Source: an uncultured Verrucomicrobiota bacterium
Lineage (GTDB): Bacteria > Verrucomicrobiota > Kiritimatiellia > SS1-B-03-39 > UBA6053
Reading direction: 5' to 3'
Assembly: GCA_937127435.1 (NCBI GenBank)
Contig: CAKZLZ010000236.1
Location: forward strand, 1 to 58,173
DNA: 58,173 nt
Of this stretch, positions 1 through 9,052 are shown in pieces. Position numbers and translations under genes: made by a program. The first letter of the stretch is position 1. Every line of letters starts with the position of its first letter. Under the pieces are notes generated by a model, which had not been told where the DNA came from, did not search any database, and worked only from the letters and a program-made list of their open reading frames with translations.

Positions 1-554
1 ATTAACTCCTGTCCTAAAGGCACGATTTGACCGTCACTGACAATATGTTCGCTGATAACTCCGTCCATGGCGGCCTTCACCTGGGTATCATCCAATTCCA
101 CCTGCAATAAATCAATGGACGCCCGGGACTGATCCACCTCGGCCTGGGCCACGTCGAGTTCCTGCTGGCTGATACTGTTGCTGTCGCGCAGCACCACCGC
201 CCTTTGCAGGGTGGATTCCGCCAATTTCAAGCGGGACTTGGCATCCACCAGGCGCGCTTTCAGTTTCCGATCATCAATGGTGGCCAATAAATCGCCTTTT
301 TGGACCCGGGAACCTTCTTCAACCGGCAGAGAGGTGATGCCGCCCTGTACTTTACTCACCACAATCACCAATTCGGAGGCTTTAAAGGTTCCGACCAGGT
401 TTACAGATTCCCGCAAAGGCTCGACGGTTACCGGGGCCCCCACCACATTCATGGGGAAATCACCCTCCGGTGGACCGCCCCCTGCAGAGGGAGGCTTGCC
501 ACAGGCGCTGAGAATCAAAACAGGAATAAGGAGAAGGAGAGAAGAAGCTTTCAT
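1..554 (-). CDS. RND efflux periplasmic adaptor (membrane fusion) lipoprotein, 3' end off window
   Basis: The gene reads leftward and runs off the left edge; 184 codons from the start are present and no stop is seen. The N-terminus is a lipoprotein signal ending in the lipobox L-S-A-C (Cys18). A first lipoyl half-motif (EEGSRVQKGDLLATID) follows, then a coiled hairpin and the second lipoyl half (DGVISEHIVSDGQ). This is the classical HlyD/AcrA adaptor architecture. By family, such adaptors join an inner-membrane RND pump to an outer-membrane channel. The pump gene would be expected downstream, to the left of the window. Substrate cannot be inferred. Confidence 0.85.
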   Translation of the reverse strand, partial: MKASSLLLLIPVLILSACGKPPSAGGGPPEGDFPMNVVGAPVTVEPLRESVNLVGTFKASELVIVVSKVQGGITSLPVEEGSRVQKGDLLATIDDRKLKARLVDAKSRLKLAESTLQRAVVLRDSNSISQQELDVAQAEVDQSRASIDLLQVELDDTQVKAAMDGVISEHIVSDGQIVPLGQEL

Positions 555-836
555 AAGTAGATTGGGGTAAAATAAATCGGGCATAACTTACAGCCCTTCC
601 CATAAAAGGCAAAACAACAATGAAGGGAACAAATTGTCATAGAGAGCGGAAATGACAGGTCTCCGCCTTCCAACTGCGGAACAATCCCCATTTTTTAAAT
701 GCTCATGAAATAAGGACACCAATATGGGGGATGATTTTGAAATTTATACCTGAAGAACCCTCTTGGGGAAAAATGGGGAAAGCCCTCTTCCGTATGGGAT
801 TGTCGGACGCTTCATTCTTCGCTATTGAAGCTGAAT

Positions 837-1133
837 ATGAAAGTTATTGTTGATCTTACCCTCGTACCGATTGGCGTCGGCGTTTCCCTTTCCCCCTATG
901 TGGCCGCCTGCGAACAGATTCTGAATCGCGCGGAATTAAAAACCGCACTTCATGCCAACGGCACCAATATCGAAGGCGAATGGGACGTGGTCATGGAGGC
1001 CATCAAAGCCTGCCACGAGAAGGTCCACGCCATGGGCGCCCCCCGCATTCACACCCAAATCAAATTGGGAACGCGCACCGATCGCGAACAGTCGCTGGAC
1101 GATAAAATCAACAGCGTTCAAGCGAAACTCTAA
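837..1133 (+). CDS. MTH1187/YqgV-family thiamine-binding protein
   Basis: A 98-residue protein covering the whole single-domain Thiamine_BP (DUF77) fold. The start region VDLTLVPIGVGVSLSPYVAACEQIL is the family hallmark, and the C-terminal half carries the usual KIKLGTRTD-like strand (IKLGTRTDRE). A TTG 12 bases upstream is in frame, but ATG at 837 matches the family N-terminus better. Structures of this family bind thiamine or related molecules in tetramers; the cellular role is poorly defined. The gene stands alone, 88 bases before the ArsR regulator. No TPP riboswitch-like sequence was seen upstream. Confidence 0.85.
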   Translation: MKVIVDLTLVPIGVGVSLSPYVAACEQILNRAELKTALHANGTNIEGEWDVVMEAIKACHEKVHAMGAPRIHTQIKLGTRTDREQSLDDKINSVQAKL

Positions 1134-1194
1134 GCCCCTCCCTTACAAATAAAAAAATCAAATACATTAAAGTTCTCCTTTTCACTTGCCTTTA

Positions 1195-1210
1195 ATCGTA
1201 CATCGACGAT
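1195..1210. promoter_or_regulatory. candidate ArsR-family operator
   Basis: An inverted repeat ATCGT-N6-ACGAT lies 12 bases before the ATG of the ArsR-family gene. Its position over the likely promoter or leader suggests autoregulation of the regulator/sulfur-transfer operon. Only the symmetry and position support this. Confidence 0.4.
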
Positions 1211-1221
1211 ATACAATCATT

Positions 1222-1548
1222 ATGACAGCACCTAAACTCATTCCATTTGACCAAGAACATATTCAGCTGGCACAATTTGCCGGCGCGCTTTCACATCCGG
1301 CACGCATTTCGATTGTGACCCTTTTGCAAGGGAAAGAGCACGTATCCTTTAAGGAGATCGTGAATGAAATCCCTCTGGCCCAAGCCACAGTTTCCCAGCA
1401 CGTCAAAGTGCTTTTGGAAGCGGAGCTGCTGATCCAGTTTCCCGAAGGTCCTCGTATGTCTTACGCCCTGAATTGTGACAAAGTGAAAAGCTTTTGCCAA
1501 AGTTTTCAATGTACTCTGAAAAACGAAACCCCTGATGAACAATCATGA
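1222..1548 (+). CDS. ArsR/SmtB-family winged-helix regulator
   Basis: A 108-residue protein with the ArsR winged helix: a dimerisation helix (LAQFAGALSHPARISIVTLL), then the recognition helix region PLAQATVSQHVKVLLEAELL and a short wing (EGPRMSYALN). There is no metal-binding ELCVCDL motif, so it is not an obvious arsenic or zinc sensor. Cys residues occur only near the C-terminus (KSFCQSFQC), a possible thiol or persulfide sensor in this context (inference). A TTG at 1186 is in frame, but ATG 1222 is preferred. Its TGA overlaps the start of the next gene in an ATGA, so the two are translationally coupled; it probably regulates that sulfur-transfer gene. Confidence 0.88.
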   Translation: MTAPKLIPFDQEHIQLAQFAGALSHPARISIVTLLQGKEHVSFKEIVNEIPLAQATVSQHVKVLLEAELLIQFPEGPRMSYALNCDKVKSFCQSFQCTLKNETPDEQS

Positions 1549-3974
1549 ATACCTCTGACGCCTCTCCTCTCCGTATTGTAATCGTTGGCGCTGTCGCCGG
1601 CGGTGCCTCTGCCGCTGCCCGTGCCCGCCGTCTGGATGAAAATGCCGACATCACCCTGATTGAACGGGGTCCCGATGTTTCTTTCGCCAACTGCGGATTG
1701 CCCTATCACATCGGCGGTGAAATCACGGACCGCAGCAAGTTGGCCCTGCAAACACCCACTTCGCTCAGAGAATTGTTGAATTTAAAAGTCCTGGCCGAAA
1801 CCGAAGCGGTCGCCATCGACCGCGATCAGAAAACTTTAAAAATCCGTAACCTGAAAGACGGGGTCGAATCCGATTTGCCCTACGACAAACTGATTTTGTC
1901 TCCCGGCGCCTCTCCCTTGACCCCTCCTTTGGAAGGCATTGAACTTCCCGGGATCTACACCTTGCGGAATTTGCAGGACATGGACCGCATCAAAGCCGCA
2001 GCCGAGGATGCCAAAAAAGTTTTGGTTATCGGTGCGGGCTTCATCGGATTGGAAATGGCCGAACAGTTGGTCCACCTTAAAAAAGAAGTCGCCCTGGTCG
2101 AATTGGTAAAACAAGTTCTTCCCCAAATGGACGCTGAAATGGTGCGTCCGATTGAACAGGAACTTCTGGATCACGGCGTGGAACTCATTTTGGGTGACGG
2201 CATTTCCGGCTTTGCCGAAAATGAAGGCGCCCTCAAAGCCACCTTGAATTCCGGAAAAATTCTGGATGCCGATATGGTGATTTTGTCCATTGGCGTCCGC
2301 CCCGAAAATGGATTGGCCAAAGAGGCCGGCCTCAATCTGGGTGCCCGCGGACACATTCAAGCCAACGCGCACATGCAGACCAATGATCCGGATATTTATG
2401 CCGTCGGCGACGTTTGTGAAGGCATTGATCCCATTTTGGGCGGGCCTTCTTCAGTGCCTCTCGGCGGACCGGCAAACCGTCAGGGACGCTGCGCGGCCGA
2501 TCATATTATGCTGGGAGACGAAGCCCGTCCCTATCCCGGCTCCATCGGTACCGCCATTGTGCGGGTGTTCGATACCGCCGCCGGCGTCACCGGACATTCG
2601 GAAAAACGTCTGCAACAAATGGACGTGGCCTATGAAAAGACCATTGTCACCGATTATAACCATGCCAACTATTATCCCGGCGCCACCCTAATGAGTGTGA
2701 AAGTGCTTTGGGAAAAAGAAACCGGACGCATCCTGGGCGGACAGTCCTCCGGCATTGAAGGGGTGGATAAGCGCCTCGACGTGCTGGCCACCGCCATCAA
2801 AGGCAAACTCACGGTCGATGATCTGGAGCATATGGAATTGTCTTATGCCCCACCCTTCGGATCCGCCAAAGATCCGGTGAATACCGCAGGCTTCTCCGCC
2901 AACAATATCCGCAACGGACACTACTCCCCGGCGTACGAGCTTCCGACCGACCCGAACGTGCAGCTGGTGGATGTCCGACCTCCGGAAATGGTCGAGCTCA
3001 GTCCTATTCCCGGCAGCATCAACATTCCCTATCCGCAAATGCGTAACCGTATAAACGAACTGGATAAAAGCCGTCCGGTGGTCACGGTTTGTGCCATGGG
3101 TAAAACCAGTTATTTCGTAGCCCGGATCCTGAAACAGCATGGCTTCGACGTGAAATCACATATTGGCGGCATGAAAATCGGAAAACTTCCGGTTGCACCG
3201 GAAAAAAAAACGCCTGAACCCGAAGTAGCACCCTCTGATTTAAACTGTAAACATCTGGATGCCTGCGGCCTGGCCTGTCCTGGACCCATCTTGAAAGTCA
3301 AAGAAGCGGTCAAAGAGCTTGTTCCCGGTCAGGAACTGGAAGTACTCTCTTCCGATACCGGTTTCAAAAACGATCTGCCCGCCTTCTGCAAAGCCAATGG
3401 GCTGGAGTTCATCTCTGCGGAGAAAGCAAAAGGATTGGTGACCGGCCGCTTGCGGAAACCGTTGCAGGCCGTGGAAAACCACAGCGCTGCCGTGGCCAAC
3501 AACCAGGATGCCACGCTGGTGGTGTTCTCGGGCGAACTGGACAAAGCCATGGCCTCCCTGGTGATTGCCAACGGCGCCATGGCCATGGGTGGAAAAGCCA
3601 CCTTGTTTTTCACCTTCTGGGGATTAAATGTGCTGCGCAAAGATCATCCGCCGGTGATTGCAGACAAAACCTTCATGGACAAAATGTTCGGCTGGATGTT
3701 GCCGCGCGGCGTAAACAAACTCCCGCTCTCCAACATGCATATGGCCGGCATGGGCACCAAAATGATGAAAGACCGCATGCGGGATAAAGACCTGCCCAAC
3801 CTCCCGGACCTATTGCAGAGCGCGATCGACAGCGGTGCCCGCCTGGTGGCCTGCACCATGTCCATGGAAGCCATGGGTATCCGTGAAGAAGAACTCATCG
3901 ACGGGGTCGAACTCGGCGGGGTCGCAGAATTCCTCGGCGCTTCTTCTCAATCAGGCACCAACCTGTTCATCTAA
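1545..3974 (+). CDS. four-domain FAD-dependent CoA-disulfide reductase-like / rhodanese / TusA / DsrE2 fusion
   Basis: An 809-residue cytosolic protein. Residues about 8-450 form a pyridine-nucleotide-disulfide oxidoreductase with FAD motif GAVAGG (15-20), a second nucleotide motif VIGAGFIGLE and the single redox Cys50 in N-C-G-L-P-Y, as in CoA-disulfide/persulfide reductases. Next is a rhodanese domain with active-site loop C-A-M-G-K-T-S, then a TusA domain with the C-P-G-P motif, then a C-terminal DsrE2-like domain with a conserved Cys in ACTMSMEAMGI. Each domain handles or relays persulfide sulfur, so the fusion probably reduces (per)sulfides and passes sulfane sulfur along its own carriers. 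Similar fusions are known in bacteria. It overlaps the ArsR gene by 4 bases and ends before a strong terminator. Confidence 0.9.
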   Translation: MNTSDASPLRIVIVGAVAGGASAAARARRLDENADITLIERGPDVSFANCGLPYHIGGEITDRSKLALQTPTSLRELLNLKVLAETEAVAIDRDQKTLKIRNLKDGVESDLPYDKLILSPGASPLTPPLEGIELPGIYTLRNLQDMDRIKAAAEDAKKVLVIGAGFIGLEMAEQLVHLKKEVALVELVKQVLPQMDAEMVRPIEQELLDHGVELILGDGISGFAENEGALKATLNSGKILDADMVILSIGVRPENGLAKEAGLNLGARGHIQANAHMQTNDPDIYAVGDVCEGIDPILGGPSSVPLGGPANRQGRCAADHIMLGDEARPYPGSIGTAIVRVFDTAAGVTGHSEKRLQQMDVAYEKTIVTDYNHANYYPGATLMSVKVLWEKETGRILGGQSSGIEGVDKRLDVLATAIKGKLTVDDLEHMELSYAPPFGSAKDPVNTAGFSANNIRNGHYSPAYELPTDPNVQLVDVRPPEMVELSPIPGSINIPYPQMRNRINELDKSRPVVTVCAMGKTSYFVARILKQHGFDVKSHIGGMKIGKLPVAPEKKTPEPEVAPSDLNCKHLDACGLACPGPILKVKEAVKELVPGQELEVLSSDTGFKNDLPAFCKANGLEFISAEKAKGLVTGRLRKPLQAVENHSAAVANNQDATLVVFSGELDKAMASLVIANGAMAMGGKATLFFTFWGLNVLRKDHPPVIADKTFMDKMFGWMLPRGVNKLPLSNMHMAGMGTKMMKDRMRDKDLPNLPDLLQSAIDSGARLVACTMSMEAMGIREEELIDGVELGGVAEFLGASSQSGTNLFI

Positions 3975-3990
3975 ACGCCCATACTCTCAG

Positions 3991-4020
3991 AAAAAAATGT
4001 CTCACCTGAGACATTTTTTT
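3991..4020 (+). terminator. rho-independent terminator after the sulfur-transfer operon
   Basis: A perfect 14-bp stem (AAAAAAATGTCTCA with its complement), a CC loop and a terminal T run, starting 17 bases after the stop codon. The flanking A and T runs make it potentially bidirectional. Confidence 0.9.
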
Positions 4021-4142
4021 TCTGGGGCTGCCGGACACGGAAGGTTTCCGGGTAAGCCGCAGGATGGAGATATAGGCATAAATCGGGATGAGGAGCCTCC
4101 AGATCACACCCTGATACCCGATCCTATAAAGCAGATCCTCAC

Positions 4143-4233
4143 CTGAAGAAGAACTCATCGACGGCATCAAACTCGGGGTGTCGCCGAAATACTCGGCGCC
4201 TCCTCACAGTCCGGAACGAATCTGTTTATTTAA
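4143..4233 (+). pseudogene. decayed copy of the DsrE2 C-terminus
   Basis: This stretch resembles the last 90 or so bases of the four-domain sulfur-transfer gene (3886-3974). It reads EEELIDGIKLG, then after one frameshift VAEILGASSQSGTNLFI and a TAA. The nucleotide sequence has diverged at synonymous and non-synonymous positions, so it is not a fresh duplication; it may be the last piece of a lost paralogue. It lies just beyond the terminator and has no start or promoter of its own. Confidence 0.75.
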
Positions 4234-4317
4234 AATGTAACTGTCGCGTTTATGCTACAGACCATTTGCTTAAAGCAGTTGATCCCGCCGCCATGTCTGA
4301 ATCTAAGTACAAATGAA

Positions 4318-4540
4318 TAGGGGTATGCACTTCGTTGGACTCGTGACTACATGTTGTGCTTTTCGCTTCATGTATTTTGTATTCATAGTCACTGTTCCCT
4401 TGTCCGGTCCGTCGGTACGACGGGCTGGGTTTGGATTCATAAAAACAAATTTGGCGGACCTACGGCCCGACACACGCACCGCGATTCAGAAAGAATAAAT
4501 ACAACATCTTATGGTAAGTCCAGCGAAGTGCGTACCCCTA
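4318..4540. mobile_element. MITE-like non-autonomous element, about 223 bp
   Basis: The segment begins TAGGGGTATGCACTTCG and ends with its near-perfect inverse; the 23-bp terminal inverted repeats differ at two positions. The outside flanks are CAAATGAA and CAAATAAA, a candidate 8-base target duplication with one change. Inside are further hairpins: GTGACTA (4343-4349) with TAGTCAC (4386-4392), and CCGTCG-GTA-CGACGG (4409-4423). There is no convincing coding sequence. This is the architecture of a miniature inverted-repeat transposable element; the mobilising transposase is not in the window. Confidence 0.6.
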
Positions 4541-4606
4541 CAAATAAAAAGAATGCGCCCTACGTCGGTGGCTCCGTGAGAAAAAAAATGTCATGAAATT
4601 TACGGG

Positions 4607-5971
4607 CTAGTTGCGGTTGGTTTTGCGACGGGTTTGTTCCTTCGATGGATCGTAATCCGGATTTTCAGTGGGCATTTGGGCATCCACTTCTGCCAGACGC
4701 TGATCCAGCAACGTGGCGAGCTGTTCCGTTTTTTCCGGGTTCTTTTTGGCGATATTCGTCGATTCCGTGAGGTCGTTTTTGAGGTCAAAAAGCTGAAGAT
4801 CTCCCGATTCCAAATCCCGGATGAGCTTGTATTCTCCGGCAATGATGGCCGACTGCGGTTTCTGGATCGGGCCGAGTCCATAGTGTGGATAGTGAAAGAG
4901 CAGGGCTTTTTCTGAACGTTGGAAGTCTGAATCCTTTCCGGCAAGCAGGGGCGCAAGGCTCGTTCCTTCTATCTTTTCCTGGTTTGGCACTTTTGCCCAT
5001 TCGCAGAAAGTGGGAAGCAGGTCGCATCCGGTGACACTCTCACGACAGAAGGAACCGGCTTCAATTCCCGGGCCGCGCACCATCAGCGGAACGCGGATGC
5101 CGCCCTCGTAGAGGCTGCCTTTGCCGCCGGCAAGTGGCAGGTTTTGCGATTGCCGCCGATTGCCCGGCCCGCCGTTGTCCGACATCAGCACCACATAGGT
5201 GTTCTTCGTCAGACCCAGCTCATCGATTTTATTGAGCAGGGTTCCAATGCTGGTATCAAGGTCCCAGGTCATTGCGGCATATTCAACGCTGTGATGCCGA
5301 TCGCCGGGTTCCAGGGCCTGGAACTTTTTCCGGGAAATTTCAAGCGACTCGATCGGCGTATGGACGGCGTAGTGGGAAAGCTGAAGATAGAAAGGCTTTC
5401 CGGCCTCCGCCTGTTCTTCCATAAAGTCGATGGCACGATCGGTGATGCCAAAGACATCCTTGGGATTGTCATCGGTTCCGTTGCTTGTATTTTGGGTGGC
5501 GCCGTCATGCACATCGAAGCCGTGATCACCGGGATTGCTGCGCCCCAAATGCCATTTTCCCAGATGGGCCGTCACATAGCCCTGTGTTTTCAGTGCTTCG
5601 GCAATCGTGATTTTAGTGGTAGGCAAGTCGCGCACAAAATCAGCTGACAGCAGTTTTTGATAGGATTGTGCCCGTCCGCCGCCCGGGGTGGTCATATGCA
5701 GTTCGGCCGGTGTTTTTCCGGTCAGTATGCCCGCCCGGCTGGGGGTGCACATCGGTCCCGGGGCATAGGCCGCCGAAAAGCTCATGGCTTGCGACGCCAG
5801 CTTTTCAATGTTCGGTGTCTGGTAAAAATCACTTTTAGACGCCGCGACCTGTTCATCGATCTGAACCGAGGTTCCTGTCCAACTCATATCATCCGTAAGA
5901 ATAAAAATAATATTGGGCTGGGCGAAGGCCGTTGAGGTGAAAAGGAGGGAAAGTAGAATTCGATATAGCAT
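4607..5971 (-). CDS. secreted S1-family sulfatase (CTPSR type)
   Basis: A 454-residue alkaline-phosphatase-fold sulfatase with a Sec signal peptide (MLYRILLSLLFTSTAFA). The catalytic signature C75-T-P-S-R79 carries the cysteine that is converted to formylglycine; Asp27-Asp28 and the later SDNGG segment are the expected calcium ligands. It would hydrolyse sulfate esters, probably on polysaccharides, in the periplasm or outside the cell; the substrate cannot be read from sequence. It is the last gene of a leftward set with the DUF1566/EF-hand protein (15-base gap) and MarR regulator. The maturing enzyme is not encoded here. Confidence 0.92.
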   Translation of the reverse strand: MLYRILLSLLFTSTAFAQPNIIFILTDDMSWTGTSVQIDEQVAASKSDFYQTPNIEKLASQAMSFSAAYAPGPMCTPSRAGILTGKTPAELHMTTPGGGRAQSYQKLLSADFVRDLPTTKITIAEALKTQGYVTAHLGKWHLGRSNPGDHGFDVHDGATQNTSNGTDDNPKDVFGITDRAIDFMEEQAEAGKPFYLQLSHYAVHTPIESLEISRKKFQALEPGDRHHSVEYAAMTWDLDTSIGTLLNKIDELGLTKNTYVVLMSDNGGPGNRRQSQNLPLAGGKGSLYEGGIRVPLMVRGPGIEAGSFCRESVTGCDLLPTFCEWAKVPNQEKIEGTSLAPLLAGKDSDFQRSEKALLFHYPHYGLGPIQKPQSAIIAGEYKLIRDLESGDLQLFDLKNDLTESTNIAKKNPEKTEQLATLLDQRLAEVDAQMPTENPDYDPSKEQTRRKTNRN

Positions 5972-5986
5972 GACGGGTTCTCCGGA

Positions 5987-8578
5987 TTATTTCCGTGGGT
6001 TTGAAGGTTGGTGAGTCGGGGCTTCGTCGGCGCTGATGAAGCCGTCACTGTTCTTGTCGAGATGGCCGAAGTGTTTGGCGGGACCGCGGAATTCTTCTTT
6101 CGTGACTTTACCGTCGCCGTTGCTGTCTGCCCGATCCATAAATGAACCCCGCTGATTTTGGCCGCGTCTTTGGTCCTTCCCCTGGGGTTGGTCCTGCCCG
6201 CCGCGACCGGCCTGGCTATTGCCTCCGGGGAAGTGACTTCGCCCAGCCACCTTTCCGGCGGTTGCGTCTTCTTCGAGCCATACGGTGAATTCCTGTTCAA
6301 CCGCTTTACACCAGCCCTTTTCCTTGTTGCAGACGAAGTATTGAATCTCTACCTTCATCGGGGTTCCCGCTTTCCAGTTTTTGATGTCCACGAGAAACTC
6401 ACGTGGTTCGTTGTCGGATTCCACGTCGAGTTTGGGCGCTTCGGCCATCGGCGGGGTCACGGTTACACCCTCGGCAGTAATACGATACGCAGGTGGGGTC
6501 GCCAGATTATTCCAGGCCCCTCCCAGCACCGGATCCTGCCGAAAGCCGAGGTACAGCTGACCAGTCCCGGTTTGGATGAGCTGCCGGTCCGCTTCCGGAC
6601 GCAATTTGGCGTAGCGATTGGATTCACCAAAATCATGGGACCTGATCTCTACTGTGTCCGCTTCTTTGCCACCCGCCGCAACGCGCAGCGGTACGGCCAC
6701 TCCGTCGAGGCGTTTGGGTTCGAGCAGCTTATTCGCTGTGGATGTTTTGTGAGGTCCAAACCGGGGAAGGTTCAGTTCGGCGGCCGTGGTGATTTTATCG
6801 GAAGGACCCACCTGTTTTTCCAGTACCTCTCGCAGGCTGGAACCTCGTCCCCAGGAGTCGACATGAACAATCTTGCCGTCGCGGTCGAACACGAACTGTG
6901 CATTCGGCGTCATCTCAAAATACTGTTTCATCTCATTGTCCATAGTGTCCGTCAGCCATGGGATCGAAGTCTGCAGTAACTCTTTCGCGTGCTCAACCTG
7001 GGCGAAGCGTTCCTGAATGGATGTCGGTTGCACGAAACCCCAGTTTTCCGGGTGAGTGAGTGATTGATACAGGAAGTAGAACTGCACACCCTTGTCGCGG
7101 TAGTCTGCGGCTACCGCTTCGATCTCCGGATATGAATTGCGGTATTCGGGGCAGGTCAGACAACCGCCCACAATCACCGTGTACGCTGCGTCGAAGATGC
7201 TGTTGGCTGCGACGAGTTTGCCTTCGGTATTGTAAAGTTTCAGAGAATCCGGGAGCGTCGAGCCTTCCGGGAACTTCGCTATAAATTGTGTATCACGCGC
7301 ACGAACTTTATCACGAGGTCGACTGCGCTGGCCACTGTTGCCAAGGTCCTGTTGCCGGTCTGGACGCGGCTGGATCTGCGGGGGGCTGCTTTCCCGCAAT
7401 TTGGTTTCGCGGGCAAGCGGCTCAACATTTCCACCGCGCACCAAGCGCACCATGTTTTCAATGCGAATCACATCGCCCTGCGGCCCGCGTCCATGGGGGA
7501 ATCGTGAGGCATCACCCACCTTTGGATCGGAACGCTGTGAGCCGGCACCGTGTACATCCATCAAGGTATACTCCCCGCTGCGGCGGTCTTTCATGAAGCC
7601 GAGGGAACGACCGAAGGCAAAGTAGACGGCAGTGTCAGAACCGCGGGAGCTCAGATGACTGCTGCTGGTCCAGTATTGCGCAAAGTCTTTCTTTCCACCT
7701 TCATTTTGTATTTCGGTGGCTTCAAAAATGGGATCAATGGCTGCGGAGTCGGTGGTGTCGGGGGAGCGGGTATAGTCGATAATGCTCTGCAGCTCCTTGG
7801 CATTCGGCAGGCGCCAGTCGGAGTGCCCGGCGAATTCCATTGCTTCTGCATATGCAAGCGCGCTCGGCCAGTCCATGCCTTTTCCGCTGTCGGCTTGCAT
7901 CCAGGTCAGGCCGGTGGCTTCGTCGGCAACCGTTCCGTTTCCATTGTCCTTGAACTTGTTCTGTCCATATTCGGAGGCGCCACGTACATAGAGCACATAA
8001 AAAGTTTTCTTCCCTCTCCCGCGCGGATCTTCAATGCCGTAGCCTTTTATGCGGCCATCGGCAAAGTTGACACCAAACATGGTTTTTGCTCCGCTCATGG
8101 TGGTGCTGACATATTGAGTTGAGGTGGCAAACTGGGAGTCGATGATCCGGTCGCCGTCTTCCTGCTTGCCGTAGGTGAATTTAAACATGGCGTCATCGAT
8201 GAAGGGTTTGAGCCCGGAGGCATCCGTACTGGTCGGATCGGGGTCGGTTCCATTGAGTTGAATGAGGGAATAGAGTTCCTTTATGGTCGGCAGGCGCCAG
8301 TCCTCATATCCGCCCACTTTACATTTGGATGCCCCGGCGACGGCCTCGTCGAAGGTCATTTTTACGCCGGGGTCCTGCGTCCACATCAAATCGGTCACGA
8401 GATCGCTGACGGTGCCGTCGCCGTTGTCTTTATATGAAGGGGTATTTGCGGAGTAGTGCGCGTCTTGCCCGGCATACGATCCGTACGCAGTTGTTTGGCC
8501 GCTATCCACAACGGGGTAGTTGACTGCGGATGCGATGGATGCGGTGAGCATAAAAATTGCGCTGAGGGTTGTTTTCAT
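5987..8578 (-). CDS. secreted DUF1566 (Lcl_C) x2 / thioredoxin-like / EF-hand protein
   Basis: An 863-residue exported protein with signal peptide MKTTLSAIFMLTASIASA. Two DUF1566/Lcl C-terminal repeats lie at about 45-200 (DNGDGTVSD, WRLPTIKEL) and 210-385 (DNGNGTVAD, WRLPNAKEL). After a proline/arginine-rich linker comes a peroxiredoxin/thioredoxin-like domain with C473-L-T-C476. The C-terminus has two EF-hand loops (DSNGDGKVTKEEF and DKNSDGFISADE, about 817-855). The mixture suggests an extracellular, calcium-binding, redox-active protein, but its role is unknown. It sits between MarR (4-base overlap) and a sulfatase, so the three are probably co-expressed. Confidence 0.8.
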   Translation of the reverse strand: MKTTLSAIFMLTASIASAVNYPVVDSGQTTAYGSYAGQDAHYSANTPSYKDNGDGTVSDLVTDLMWTQDPGVKMTFDEAVAGASKCKVGGYEDWRLPTIKELYSLIQLNGTDPDPTSTDASGLKPFIDDAMFKFTYGKQEDGDRIIDSQFATSTQYVSTTMSGAKTMFGVNFADGRIKGYGIEDPRGRGKKTFYVLYVRGASEYGQNKFKDNGNGTVADEATGLTWMQADSGKGMDWPSALAYAEAMEFAGHSDWRLPNAKELQSIIDYTRSPDTTDSAAIDPIFEATEIQNEGGKKDFAQYWTSSSHLSSRGSDTAVYFAFGRSLGFMKDRRSGEYTLMDVHGAGSQRSDPKVGDASRFPHGRGPQGDVIRIENMVRLVRGGNVEPLARETKLRESSPPQIQPRPDRQQDLGNSGQRSRPRDKVRARDTQFIAKFPEGSTLPDSLKLYNTEGKLVAANSIFDAAYTVIVGGCLTCPEYRNSYPEIEAVAADYRDKGVQFYFLYQSLTHPENWGFVQPTSIQERFAQVEHAKELLQTSIPWLTDTMDNEMKQYFEMTPNAQFVFDRDGKIVHVDSWGRGSSLREVLEKQVGPSDKITTAAELNLPRFGPHKTSTANKLLEPKRLDGVAVPLRVAAGGKEADTVEIRSHDFGESNRYAKLRPEADRQLIQTGTGQLYLGFRQDPVLGGAWNNLATPPAYRITAEGVTVTPPMAEAPKLDVESDNEPREFLVDIKNWKAGTPMKVEIQYFVCNKEKGWCKAVEQEFTVWLEEDATAGKVAGRSHFPGGNSQAGRGGQDQPQGKDQRRGQNQRGSFMDRADSNGDGKVTKEEFRGPAKHFGHLDKNSDGFISADEAPTHQPSNPRK

Positions 8579-9036
8579 GATGTTTTCCTTTTGATAAATG
8601 AGTTGATGGGGTTTTGGGGAACAGTTCCGCCCAGGGCGACGAGTACTTTTTCCAAGGTGGGGAAAGTGGTTTCCAGCTCCTGTTGAGTCAGACCGGAGCG
8701 AATTCGTTTTTCAACCTGTTCCCAGGCATTGCGGACCTGTTCGCAGGCGACTTCGCCCTCCGGGGTGAGGCTCACCAGCAGGGCGCGATTCGTGACGGGA
8801 TCGTTTCGGCGTTGAATGAGGCCCTGCTGCTCCAGGGGTTTTAGCATGTTGGTGACCGTTGCAGCTTTCACATTCATCAAACGGCTTAGTTCCGCCTGGG
8901 TGACGGGGGCTTCGCGCAGGATGAACATCAGTGCGCGGCCTTGCCCGTGGTGCAGGCCGAACGGCGCAAGCTCTTCCTCTACTGCACGCTGGAGGAGGTG
9001 GCCGATGTTCATTTGAATATGGAGCAGGGTTTTCAT
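8575..9036 (-). CDS. MarR-family transcriptional regulator
   Basis: A 153-residue protein with a MarR winged helix: QAELSRLMNVKAATVTNMLKPLEQQGLIQRR is helix-turn-helix plus recognition helix, followed by the wing (NDPVTNRALLVSLTPEG). Helical dimerisation segments lie at both ends. Its stop overlaps the start of the secreted DUF1566/EF-hand gene by 4 bases (ATGA). A perfect palindrome lies 16 bases upstream of its start, so it probably represses its own operon and responds to a small ligand. An internal ATG (MNIGHLL) is an alternative start. Confidence 0.9.
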   Translation of the reverse strand: MKTLLHIQMNIGHLLQRAVEEELAPFGLHHGQGRALMFILREAPVTQAELSRLMNVKAATVTNMLKPLEQQGLIQRRNDPVTNRALLVSLTPEGEVACEQVRNAWEQVEKRIRSGLTQQELETTFPTLEKVLVALGGTVPQNPINSFIKRKTS

Positions 9037-9052
9037 AGCGGCGTCTCTGATG

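Noticed and set aside
600..836. TPP riboswitch ahead of the thiamine-binding protein
   Set aside because: The conserved CUGAGA and ACCUGAUC-like blocks of the THI element could not be found.
4313..4596. Short open frames inside the MITE-like element
   Set aside because: They span the inverted repeats and hairpins, with no ribosome site and no protein-like composition.
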